Source: CBDCFL01 sp050300875 (GTDB taxonomy: Bacteria > Pseudomonadota > Alphaproteobacteria > Rhodobacterales > Rhodobacteraceae). From it: a stretch of DNA of 5,381 nt. The position numbers and the translations under genes are program-made. Where the stretch lies: NCBI GenBank assembly GCA_050300875.1, contig JBNKYL010000092.1, forward strand, positions 1 through 5,381, in the 5' to 3' direction. The notes beneath the pieces were generated by a model. The model saw only the letters and a list, made by a program, of their open reading frames with translations. It ran no database searches and was not told the origin of the DNA. Positions within the stretch are counted from its first letter, which is position 1. Each line of letters opens with the position of its first letter. Shown here in pieces: positions 1-5,381 of the stretch.

Positions 1-480
1 CTGGCTTGTGCCGTGGCCGGTGTTCCGTTGGCCCGGTGGCTGCGCCTGCCGGCCGCACCGATGCTGGGGCCGATGATCCTGTCCGGTGCCGTGCATCTGG
101 CCGGGGTCGTGACGCTGCCACCGCCCAGTATCCTTGTGATCATCGCGCAGATTGTCCTTGGCACGATCATCGGGTGCCGGTTTGTCGGGGTCAGCCTGAC
201 CGATGTCGGGCGCAACCTGGCGCTGGGCGCTGTGTCGTCATTTCTGATGCTGATCGTGGCAACGGGTTTTGCGGCGGTCGTGGCGCGGCTGGGCGGCATT
301 GATGTGGCGCAAGTTTTCCTGGCCTATTCACCCGGCGGGTTGACGGAAATGAGCCTGCTGGCCATCGCCATGGGGCAGGAGCCCGCCTATGTGTCGCTGT
401 CGCACCTGGCGCGGATCATGCTGGTGATTTTCGGCGCGCCCATCGCGGCGCGCCTACTTGGGATCACCGGCAGACGCTGA
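1..480 (+). CDS. AbrB-family integral membrane protein, C-terminal part (5' end outside window)
   Basis: The frame is open from the first base to the TGA at 478-480, giving 159 visible residues; the true start lies upstream. The piece is very hydrophobic, with about five likely membrane segments (around residues 22-36, 43-62, 73-95, 101-126 and 134-153). It matches the repeated domain of the AbrB/ammonia monooxygenase-like membrane family (Pfam AbrB, TIGRFAM membrane AbrB duplication). Signs are the PAAPMLGP stretch near residues 18-24, the LGTIIGCRF stretch near 53-61, the hallmark SPGG at 110-113 followed by EM at 116-117, and H135 with R138. Full-length members carry two such domains, so this is probably the second copy. 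The family name comes from an E. coli gene implicated in regulation of the aidB region; a transport role is suspected but the substrate is unknown. It converges on, and overlaps by 27 bp, the next gene on the opposite strand. Family assignment is firm; function is not. Confidence 0.87.
   Translation: MACAVAGVPLARWLRLPAAPMLGPMILSGAVHLAGVVTLPPPSILVIIAQIVLGTIIGCRFVGVSLTDVGRNLALGAVSSFLMLIVATGFAAVVARLGGIDVAQVFLAYSPGGLTEMSLLAIAMGQEPAYVSLSHLARIMLVIFGAPIAARLLGITGRR
433..454. repeat. Twin GGCGCGCC palindromes forming a perfect hairpin at the convergent gene junction
   Basis: GGCGCGCC occurs at 433-440 and again at 447-454, separated by the 6 bases CATCGC. Because the 8-mer is its own reverse complement, the copies are both direct and inverted repeats and can form an 8-bp all-GC stem with a 6-nt loop in RNA from either strand. 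It lies inside the last codons of the plus-strand AbrB-family gene. Its right edge touches the final base of the TAG stop (456-454) of the minus-strand membrane protein. In neither direction is it followed by a run of U, so it is not a classical intrinsic terminator. It could still block exonucleases or pause polymerase at the 3' ends of both transcripts (inference). Confidence 0.6.
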
Positions 481-2004
481 CAGGGCAAGCAGCATCCACG
501 GACCGTCCTGGGCGATCACACCGACATTGTCGGGCAAGGCAACCGGCGCGTCGGCACAGATCAGCAGGCTTTCGAACCCGGCGGCCTGATAGGCCGAAAT
601 GGCATCGTTCGGGGGCGCGTCGTCTATTGCAGGCGGCAGCTTGTCCATCGCGGCGGCCAACGGGCCGACAATGGTCAACGGCTGCTGAAGCGCAGAGGCA
701 AAGGTCGGGATCGCGGTGCCGTTTATCAACGACATGAGCGGCGCAAGCGGCGAGCAATTCGGACGATGCATTTCGCGGTCGAAATCCGGTGCGAAATAGG
801 CGGCCCCGATCGCACCGGTCTGGTGCGATTGCAGAACCGACAGGAACCGGTCATATCGCTTGCCGTCGCTCGCCCATCCCACGGTTGTGGCGGCGATCCG
901 GATGGCAAATAGTGCGACAAGCGCCAACACCACGGGGGACCCCGCGCGCACGCGCGCAAAATCGAAAGATGCGACAAGCAGGGCAAGGAACAGAAGCGGA
1001 ATCCGTTTCGGCAAATGACCGCTGCTGAACAGCGTGGGCGGCGTGACAGCCATCAGCAAGGCCGCCAAAAGGATGACCGGGATCAAGCGGCGATGGACCG
1101 GCAGCCAGCGGCGCCAGACGGCAAACGCCATGCCCGCCCACATCAATAGCCCGATGATACTGTCGAACGTCGGATAGGTGGAATTGGCGACACGCAGGAA
1201 CCAGTCGAGCCGGTCCAGGGCTTCGCCCCAAAGCCGCACCCAATGCTGGCCCTGATCGACATAGGTCTGAAAATTCGACAAGGATTTCAACCCGCCGCCT
1301 TCGGCATGTGCGGTTGGCATCATCAGGAACAGGATCAGCGGCAGGACCGCGAGGCTTGCCAACACCAAGGCGCGCCGGACCACGTGGGCCAGTGTCAGGC
1401 GACGATCTTCGATGATCAGCGCCAGTTCCACCATGCCCAGGCACAGCCCCCACAGCAGGAACCCAAAACCATGCGACAGCAGGATCAGCGGCCCTGCCAT
1501 GAAGGCGGCGGCGTATTGCAGGCCGGGGCGGTCCTTTTGCCTGATCCACAGGCCCAGCGCGAACAGCATCAGCCCCAGCGCGAGTAGAAAATTGAGGAAA
1601 CCCCAGATCAGGATGCTGCTATGGGCCACGATCGCCGCGCCGATGACGGTCGGGAGAGTGGTGCGCCCGTGCACGGCATGGGACAGGTAGATCGTGCCCA
1701 GCATCGGGACAAGAATGGTTACCACGGCACTGAGTTTCGCGGCCCCCATCGGCGGCAGAACCGCCATGAACATGGCGCCGACGGCGTCGAATCCGATATT
1801 GGGCAGCAGGGCCCAGTGGACCTGATAGCTTTCGGCCAGCGGCGTGCCCTGCCCGCCCCCGGCCAGTACGAAGAACCGGGTCACATGTGGGTAGAAATCG
1901 ACGAGCGGCACGACCGCGGTCACAAAGACCGGCAGACAGGCGAGCAAGACGACCAGCGCGGTGCCCGTTATTTTCGCGATTGCCTTATCGGCCATGGGTT
2001 TCAC
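454..2004 (-). CDS. Multipass membrane protein of unknown function, GT-C glycosyltransferase-like architecture
   Basis: This gene encodes 516 residues, starting at GTG (2004-2002) and stopping at TAG (456-454). I do not recognise a named family. The protein has roughly ten or eleven hydrophobic segments between residues 13 and 374 (about 13-35, 73-86, 90-108, 116-127, 129-153, 163-190, 211-229, 282-298, 306-320, 334-347, 357-374). A mostly soluble tail of about 140 residues follows (378-516). Just after the first membrane segment comes PLVDFYPHVTRF (33-44), with D36, H40 and R43. An acidic residue in that first outer loop, many membrane helices and a soluble C-terminal domain are typical of GT-C glycosyltransferases, which use lipid-linked sugars at the outer face of the inner membrane. 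The GFLNFLLALGL stretch (135-145) and LPKRIP (331-336) look like conserved motifs. It lies 60 bp downstream of gyrB in the same direction. An alternative start is ATG at 1995. A non-catalytic membrane protein remains possible. Confidence 0.8.
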   Translation of the reverse strand: MKPMADKAIAKITGTALVVLLACLPVFVTAVVPLVDFYPHVTRFFVLAGGGQGTPLAESYQVHWALLPNIGFDAVGAMFMAVLPPMGAAKLSAVVTILVPMLGTIYLSHAVHGRTTLPTVIGAAIVAHSSILIWGFLNFLLALGLMLFALGLWIRQKDRPGLQYAAAFMAGPLILLSHGFGFLLWGLCLGMVELALIIEDRRLTLAHVVRRALVLASLAVLPLILFLMMPTAHAEGGGLKSLSNFQTYVDQGQHWVRLWGEALDRLDWFLRVANSTYPTFDSIIGLLMWAGMAFAVWRRWLPVHRRLIPVILLAALLMAVTPPTLFSSGHLPKRIPLLFLALLVASFDFARVRAGSPVVLALVALFAIRIAATTVGWASDGKRYDRFLSVLQSHQTGAIGAAYFAPDFDREMHRPNCSPLAPLMSLINGTAIPTFASALQQPLTIVGPLAAAMDKLPPAIDDAPPNDAISAYQAAGFESLLICADAPVALPDNVGVIAQDGPWMLLALSASAGDPK

Positions 2005-2008
2005 GCAA

Positions 2009-2012
2009 TCCT
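2009..2012 (-). promoter_or_regulatory. Shine-Dalgarno candidate deciding between two starts of the membrane protein
   Basis: On the minus strand AGGA (2012-2009) lies 4 nt before the GTG at 2004 and 13 nt before the ATG at 1995. The first spacing is short and the second is long, so the site favours GTG slightly without settling it. Going upstream in frame there is no ATG, GTG or TTG before a TGA at 2061-2059, so GTG is the furthest ordinary start. The two choices differ by only three residues (MKP), before the first hydrophobic segment. Confidence 0.4.
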
Positions 2013-2027
2013 GAACCGAGCCTGAAC
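2010..2027 (-). repeat. Short tandem-like direct repeat GTTCAGG x2 before the membrane protein start
   Basis: On the minus strand GTTCAGG occurs at 2027-2021 and again at 2016-2010, with starts 11 bp apart. The copy nearer the gene contributes the AGG of the Shine-Dalgarno candidate. The offset is close to one helical turn, which could suit a regulator binding one DNA face, but seven-base repeats arise easily by chance. Confidence 0.3.
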
Positions 2028-2064
2028 GCCAATAGATCGCGAATAGAACCCGGTAGGGTCAAGA

Positions 2065-4482
2065 TCAGAAATCCAGGTTGGCAACACTTAGCGCGTTGGT
2101 CTGGATGAACTCGCGCCGCGGTTCGACGACATCGCCCATGAGCTTGGTAAACAGATCATCGGCTTCGGCGAAATCATCGACCTTGACCTGCAACAGCGTG
2201 CGGGCTTCGGGGTCCAGCGTGGTTTCCCAAAGCTGATCGGGGTTCATTTCGCCCAGACCTTTGTAACGCTGCAGCGTCAGACCCTTTTCGCCCTCGGCCA
2301 AGATGGCGTTCAGCAGGTCGATGGGGCCGTAAATGACCTGATCGCGATCCTTTCGGACCAGATGCGCCGGTTCACGGAAATGGCCACGTGTGTCGCGGCT
2401 GACTTCGGACAGTCGGCGGGCTTCGCCGGACCGCAGGACGGCGCCGTCCAACGTGCGGATTTCTTCGACCCCGCGCAGGATGCGGGCCAGGCGGATACCA
2501 TGATCCTGTGTGATCCGACCCTGCCAGCCCCGTTCATATTCGACCGCGATCATGTCCAACCGCTTGGCGACCTGATCGGCCACGGTTTGCAGATCGGCAT
2601 CGGCGCGGCCGGGGTCGAAGGCGCCGGACAGGGCCGCATGTTCCAGGATATGGCGCGGGTAGTGGGTGGGGAAGGCTTCCAGAATGCGGCGGAACTGGCG
2701 CGCGGCCTCGATGACGCGCATCAGGTCGGCACCGGCGATTTCCTCGCCATTTGCCAACCGCAGAACCGCGCCTTCGATACCCTGCTGGATCAGGTAGTCT
2801 TCCAGCGCGGGCTGGTCCTTGACGTAAACCTCCGACCGGCCGCGCGACACTTTGTAAAGCGGCGGTTGCGCGATGTAGAGGTAGCCGCCCTCGATAATCT
2901 CCGGCATCTGGCGGAAGAAGAAGGTCAGCAACAGCGTGCGGATATGCGCGCCGTCCACATCGGCATCGGTCATGATGATGATCTTGTGGTAACGCAGCTT
3001 GCCGATGTCGAATTCATCGCGCCCGATGCCCGTGCCCATGGCAGTGATCAGCGTGCCGATTTCCTGGCTTCCCAACATCCGGTCAAACCGCGCGCGTTCG
3101 ACGTTCAGGATCTTGCCGCGCAGGGGCAGAACCGCCTGATTGTGCCGGGACCGGCCCTGTTTGGCCGACCCCCCGGCGCTGTCGCCTTCGACCAGGAACA
3201 ATTCGCGCTTGGACGGGTCCTTTTCCTGGCATTCGGCCAGCTTGCCCGGAAGCGCCGCGATGTCCAATGATGACTTCTTGCGCGTCATTTCGCGGGCCTT
3301 GCGGGCGGCTTCGCGGGCCAGCGCGGCCTCGACGATCTTGCCGACAATCAGGCGCGCCTCTTGCGGATGCTCTTCGAACCACTCGCTGAGTTTTTCGTTC
3401 ATCAGGCTTTCGACGGCGGGGCGAACCTCGGACGAAACGAGCTTGTCCTTGGTTTGCGAGCTGAATTTCGGGTCGGGCACCTTGACCGACAGCACACAGG
3501 TCAGGCCCTCGCGTGCATCATCGCCGGTGAAGTTGACCTTTTCCTTTTTCAGCAAGCCAGTCGAATTGGCATAAAGGTTGATCGTGCGCGTCAGCGCGCC
3601 ACGGAACCCCGCAAGATGGGTGCCGCCATCGCGTTGCGGGATGTTGTTGGTAAAGGGCAGAACCGTTTCGTGGTAGCTGTCATTCCACCACATCGCGACC
3701 TCGACCGTGATGCCGTCGCGTTCGCCGGTGACGAAGATCGGGTCTTCGATCATCGGGGTCTTGTTGCGGTCCAGATAGCGGACGAATTCGTTCACGCCAC
3801 CTTCGTAATACAGCTCGCTTTGCAGCGCCTCGGCCGGGCGTTCGTCGCGCAGGATGATGCGCACGCCGGAATTCAGGAAGGCCAGTTCGCGCAGGCGGTT
3901 TTCCAGCGTCTTGAAGGAATATTCGAGGTTCGAGAACGTCTTGGTCGAGGCCAGAAACCGCACCTCGGTCCCGCGTTCGCCATTGGCGTCGCCGACGACT
4001 TTCAGATGTTCGGCCGTATCGCCATGTTCGAACCGCGCGACATGTTCCTTGCCTTGCCGCCAGATGCGCAGTTCCAGCCAGTCAGACAACGCGTTGACCA
4101 CGGACACGCCGACGCCGTGCAGACCACCCGACACCTTGTAGGAATTGCTGTCGAATTTGCCGCCCGCGTGCAGCTGGGTCATGATGACCTCGGCGGCAGA
4201 CACGCCTTCTTCCTCGTGAATATCGACCGGAATCCCGCGCCCGTTGTCGCGCACGGAAACCGAGCTGTCGGCGTGGATCGTGACCGTCACGGCTGTCGCA
4301 TGACCTGCCAGAGCCTCGTCAATGCCGTTATCCACGACTTCGTAAACCATGTGGTGCAGGCCGGACCCGTCATCGGTGTCGCCGATATACATGCCCGGAC
4401 GCTTGCGCACAGCCTCCAAGCCTTTAAGAACCTTGATAGAATCCGCGCCGTATTCTGGCTGCTGCTCGTCGCCTTCGGCCAT
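2065..4482 (-). CDS. gyrB: DNA gyrase subunit B (ATPase and Toprim subunit)
   Basis: GyrB pairs with GyrA as A2B2 gyrase and uses ATP to introduce negative supercoils. The 805 residues match full-length Gram-negative GyrB (E. coli: 804). The GHKL ATPase domain is complete: catalytic E48 and Mg-binding N52 in EVVDN, D79 in RDNGRGIP, R142 at the E. coli R136 (novobiocin-contact) position, the GGLHGVG lid at 119-125, and transducer lysine K345 in QTKDKL. The Toprim domain has E432 in EGDSAGG and the DADVD metal-binding cluster at 506-510. PLRGK at 453-457 has arginine at the E. coli K447 position. After QPPLYK (539-544) comes the long insertion characteristic of Gram-negative GyrB, then the conserved YKGLGEMNP (740-748). 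Length and the KQGR wording favour GyrB over ParE. ATG is the only start: an in-frame TAG sits at 4500-4498 with no start codon between. A good ribosome site and a sigma70-like promoter precede it. The partner recF is not next to it. Confidence 0.98.
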   Translation of the reverse strand: MAEGDEQQPEYGADSIKVLKGLEAVRKRPGMYIGDTDDGSGLHHMVYEVVDNGIDEALAGHATAVTVTIHADSSVSVRDNGRGIPVDIHEEEGVSAAEVIMTQLHAGGKFDSNSYKVSGGLHGVGVSVVNALSDWLELRIWRQGKEHVARFEHGDTAEHLKVVGDANGERGTEVRFLASTKTFSNLEYSFKTLENRLRELAFLNSGVRIILRDERPAEALQSELYYEGGVNEFVRYLDRNKTPMIEDPIFVTGERDGITVEVAMWWNDSYHETVLPFTNNIPQRDGGTHLAGFRGALTRTINLYANSTGLLKKEKVNFTGDDAREGLTCVLSVKVPDPKFSSQTKDKLVSSEVRPAVESLMNEKLSEWFEEHPQEARLIVGKIVEAALAREAARKAREMTRKKSSLDIAALPGKLAECQEKDPSKRELFLVEGDSAGGSAKQGRSRHNQAVLPLRGKILNVERARFDRMLGSQEIGTLITAMGTGIGRDEFDIGKLRYHKIIIMTDADVDGAHIRTLLLTFFFRQMPEIIEGGYLYIAQPPLYKVSRGRSEVYVKDQPALEDYLIQQGIEGAVLRLANGEEIAGADLMRVIEAARQFRRILEAFPTHYPRHILEHAALSGAFDPGRADADLQTVADQVAKRLDMIAVEYERGWQGRITQDHGIRLARILRGVEEIRTLDGAVLRSGEARRLSEVSRDTRGHFREPAHLVRKDRDQVIYGPIDLLNAILAEGEKGLTLQRYKGLGEMNPDQLWETTLDPEARTLLQVKVDDFAEADDLFTKLMGDVVEPRREFIQTNALSVANLDF

Positions 4483-4491
4483 GTAAACCCG

Positions 4492-4496
4492 TCCTT
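4492..4496 (-). promoter_or_regulatory. gyrB ribosome binding site
   Basis: AAGGA on the minus strand (4496-4492) lies 9 nt before the gyrB ATG. Together with the in-frame TAG immediately upstream (4500-4498) it fixes the gyrB start at 4482. Confidence 0.8.
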
Positions 4497-4503
4497 GCTA
4501 CTT

Positions 4504-4549
4504 GATGGCAAATATAGAGGTTCCGGCCGGGTATGTCACGTGGATGGCA
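4504..4549 (-). repeat. Direct repeat TGCCATC bracketing the gyrB promoter
   Basis: TGCCATC is present on the minus strand at 4549-4543, just upstream of the -35 box, and at 4510-4504, directly after the -10 box over the predicted transcription start. The copies are identical over 7 bp and offset by 39 bp. They could be a pair of operator half-sites, or chance. Confidence 0.35.
4511..4539 (-). promoter_or_regulatory. Sigma70-type promoter of gyrB
   Basis: On the minus strand a -35 box GTGACA (4539-4534, five of six matches to TTGACA) and a -10 box TATATT (4516-4511, five of six matches to TATAAT) are separated by exactly 17 bp. Transcription would begin near 4504, giving a leader of about 22 nt that includes the ribosome site. 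The AT-rich -10 stands out in GC-rich DNA. Two palindromes overlap the promoter: CACGTG (4537-4542), which shares three bases with the -35 box, and CCGGCCGG (4523-4530) in the spacer. gyrB promoters are commonly activated by DNA relaxation; whether this one is cannot be read from sequence. Confidence 0.72.
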
Positions 4550-4561
4550 CAAGATTTTGGG

Positions 4562-4627
4562 GTTTGCCGGGCTTTACACGCAACGGTCTGGCCAGCCGGG
4601 CCGAACCGGGTGCCAGGCTCGGCAAAC
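4562..4627. repeat. 8-bp perfect inverted repeat downstream of the beta-barrel gene
   Basis: GTTTGCCG (4562-4569) and CGGCAAAC (4620-4627) are exact reverse complements with 50 nt between them. The right arm begins 6 bp beyond the barrel gene's stop codon and shares bases 4620-4623 with the smaller hairpin at 4600-4623, so the two RNA structures cannot both form. No U-run follows. Confidence 0.35.
4600..4623 (-). terminator. Candidate 3' hairpin of the beta-barrel gene (no U-tract)
   Basis: In minus-strand RNA, GCCGAGCC (4623-4616) can pair with GGUUCGGC (4607-4600). This gives an 8-bp stem with one G-U wobble and an 8-nt loop, starting 10 nt after the barrel gene's TGA. In plus-strand RNA the wobble becomes an A-C mismatch, so the stem favours the minus-strand transcript, as expected for a 3' structure of that gene. 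The sequence after it is GC-rich instead of U-rich, so intrinsic termination would be weak; it may instead protect the 3' end or assist Rho-dependent termination. Confidence 0.35.
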
Positions 4628-4633
4628 GCGGTG

Positions 4634-5381
4634 TCAGAAATGCACGCCATAACGCAACGAAATGGCATGCTGGGTCGTGTCGCCAGTGCGCGACAGGGAC
4701 AGCACGACATCGGTGCTTTCCCTGTCGGCACGATCCACCGCATGCATCCCCAGGGCGAGCCCGCCGCCGCAGGCCGAATTGCGGCTGGACGCAACCGTGA
4801 CCGAACAGATCAGCTGCGGGGCAATGGACCAGCTTGCGTCCGGCCCATCGGGAAAGGCAAATTCCGGTGACAGGGTCAAGCTGGCAAAACTGACCTGCCC
4901 ACCATCGAACGATGCCTGTCCGGTGCCGCCGGATGACACGCCCGACACGTCGAACACGCCAATCCGCGCCACGCCGAAATCCAGCGCCAACTCGGGGTAC
5001 AGGGTCCAGTTTTCGCGTTCGATCATTCCGGTCACGGCGGCACCCGCCAAGAAAGAGGTCGACATGTAGTCGCCCGACAGGTCCAGCGACCCGTCTGTCA
5101 GGTCCAGGTTGTTGCGCCCCATGCCGAGAGCCGCGTAGCCGTCCACAATCAACCCGGCATCCCGTTCGCTGACGGCATAGACGCCAAAGGACAGGCTCGC
5201 GACCGAATGGGTGCCGGTCAGTATGCCGTTGATATTGGCGCGCGATATGTCCAGCCCGGCAAAAGGCGCGATGATGCCACTGTCGCGGCCGGAGTATTCC
5301 CGTGCGATCCGGGCCGACAGCGTGCCGGTGGTCGATCCGGTTCCTGCCCGGCTTGCCGAGAAATCTGCATAGCCAACCCAG
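4634..5381 (-). CDS. Outer-membrane beta-barrel protein, probable autotransporter translocator domain (N-terminus outside window)
   Basis: The minus-strand frame is open from the right edge to TGA at 4636-4634, giving 248 visible residues and no start. The region shows alternating polar/hydrophobic strands rich in Gly, Ala, Ser, Thr and aromatic residues, for example SLSFGVYAVS (62-71), DGYAALGMGRNNL near 80-92 and YMSTSFLAGAAVTG near 105-118. No cytoplasmic-type domain is evident. It ends in SLRYGVHF: a last strand closing on a terminal phenylalanine is the usual signal for the BAM insertion machinery. Autotransporter barrels span about 270-300 residues, so most of the barrel is probably here and any passenger lies upstream, outside the window. 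Two cysteines (visible residues 192 and 204) are unusual for such barrels. It runs toward gyrB with 151 bp between. A different barrel class (OmpA-like or a porin-like protein) cannot be excluded. Confidence 0.75.
   Translation of the reverse strand, partial: WVGYADFSASRAGTGSTTGTLSARIAREYSGRDSGIIAPFAGLDISRANINGILTGTHSVASLSFGVYAVSERDAGLIVDGYAALGMGRNNLDLTDGSLDLSGDYMSTSFLAGAAVTGMIERENWTLYPELALDFGVARIGVFDVSGVSSGGTGQASFDGGQVSFASLTLSPEFAFPDGPDASWSIAPQLICSVTVASSRNSACGGGLALGMHAVDRADRESTDVVLSLSRTGDTTQHAISLRYGVHF

Larger units (their letters stand above)
4483..4633. other. Intergenic region between the beta-barrel gene and gyrB
   Basis: These 151 bp hold the candidate 3' hairpin of the barrel gene at the right end and the gyrB promoter and ribosome site at the left end. 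I see no small ORF with a convincing ribosome site and no tRNA or riboswitch. It is the largest gap in the window; the only other one is 2005-2064, which shows the GTTCAGG repeat, a weak ribosome site and a weak stem (ACCC/GGGT at 2059-2048). Confidence 0.7.

Noticed and set aside
851..1549. Open frame of 232 codons on the minus strand inside the membrane protein gene
   Set aside because: It overlaps the 516-residue gene in another frame on the same strand, and its Arg/Pro/Gly-rich translation is typical of out-of-frame GC-rich DNA.
2044..2062. Stem ACCC/GGGT after the gyrB stop as a gyrB terminator
   Set aside because: Only four Watson-Crick pairs plus one wobble, followed by CUAUU without a U-tract. 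It is too weak to call a terminator.
2031..2062. Promoter for the membrane protein with -35 TTGACC (2062-2057) and -10 TCTATT (2036-2031)
   Set aside because: The -35 is good but the best -10 matches only four of six bases and the spacer is 20 bp. Nothing better is found at 16-18 bp.
2362..3270. Open frame of 302 codons on the plus strand opposite gyrB
   Set aside because: Also an antisense shadow of gyrB caused by strong G/C third-position bias, with no recognisable motifs.
4439..4443. GANTC (GAATC), a CcrM methylation site early in gyrB, as a cell-cycle control signal
   Set aside because: It is inside the coding region, not in the promoter, and a single five-base degenerate site is expected by chance.
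2065..4482. ParE (topoisomerase IV subunit B) instead of GyrB
   Set aside because: The 805-residue length, the long insertion after the Toprim core, the KQGR wording after EGDSAGGSA and the GyrB-type N-terminus all favour GyrB.
3361..4800. Open frame of 479 codons on the plus strand opposite gyrB
   Set aside because: It runs antisense to an unmistakable gyrB and across its promoter, and it has low-complexity composition typical of a reverse-strand shadow of GC-rich codons. No ribosome site or known domain is apparent.
4502..4870. Open frame of 122 codons on the plus strand across the gyrB upstream region
   Set aside because: It overlaps the gyrB promoter and the end of the barrel gene antisense, with no ribosome site or family resemblance seen.

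Overview
The window looks like a piece of an alphaproteobacterial chromosome, most likely from the family Rhodobacteraceae. The base composition is GC-rich, codon third positions are strongly G/C, and the DNA gyrase B protein has the N-terminal wording I associate with that family. The family assignment is recall, not a computed phylogeny. The gene content is chromosomal housekeeping plus envelope functions. I see no mobile element, CRISPR array, tRNA or rRNA.

Layout from left to right. Positions 1-480 (+) hold the C-terminal part of an AbrB-family multipass membrane protein whose start lies outside the window. It converges on, and overlaps by 27 bp, a 516-residue multipass membrane protein of unknown function at 454-2004 (-), whose architecture suggests a GT-C-type glycosyltransferase. 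A perfect GC hairpin made of two GGCGCGCC palindromes sits exactly at this junction. Next comes a 60-bp gap, then full-length gyrB at 2065-4482 (-), with all expected ATPase and Toprim motifs. A 151-bp intergenic region (4483-4633) carries a good sigma70-type promoter for gyrB and a candidate 3' hairpin for the gene upstream of it. Positions 4634-5381 (-) are the C-terminal 248 residues of an outer-membrane beta-barrel protein, probably an autotransporter, whose N-terminus is outside the window.

The three minus-strand genes run in the same direction: barrel protein, gyrB, membrane protein. gyrB has its own promoter. The membrane protein lies 60 bp downstream of gyrB without a convincing terminator or promoter in the gap, so it may be partly read from gyrB transcripts. 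Nothing shows the four genes sharing a pathway: one controls DNA topology and the other three are envelope proteins. I found no clear evidence of a new biological system. The items most worth a second look are the junction hairpin, the repeats around the gyrB promoter, the unassigned GT-C-like protein, and the separation of gyrB from recF.
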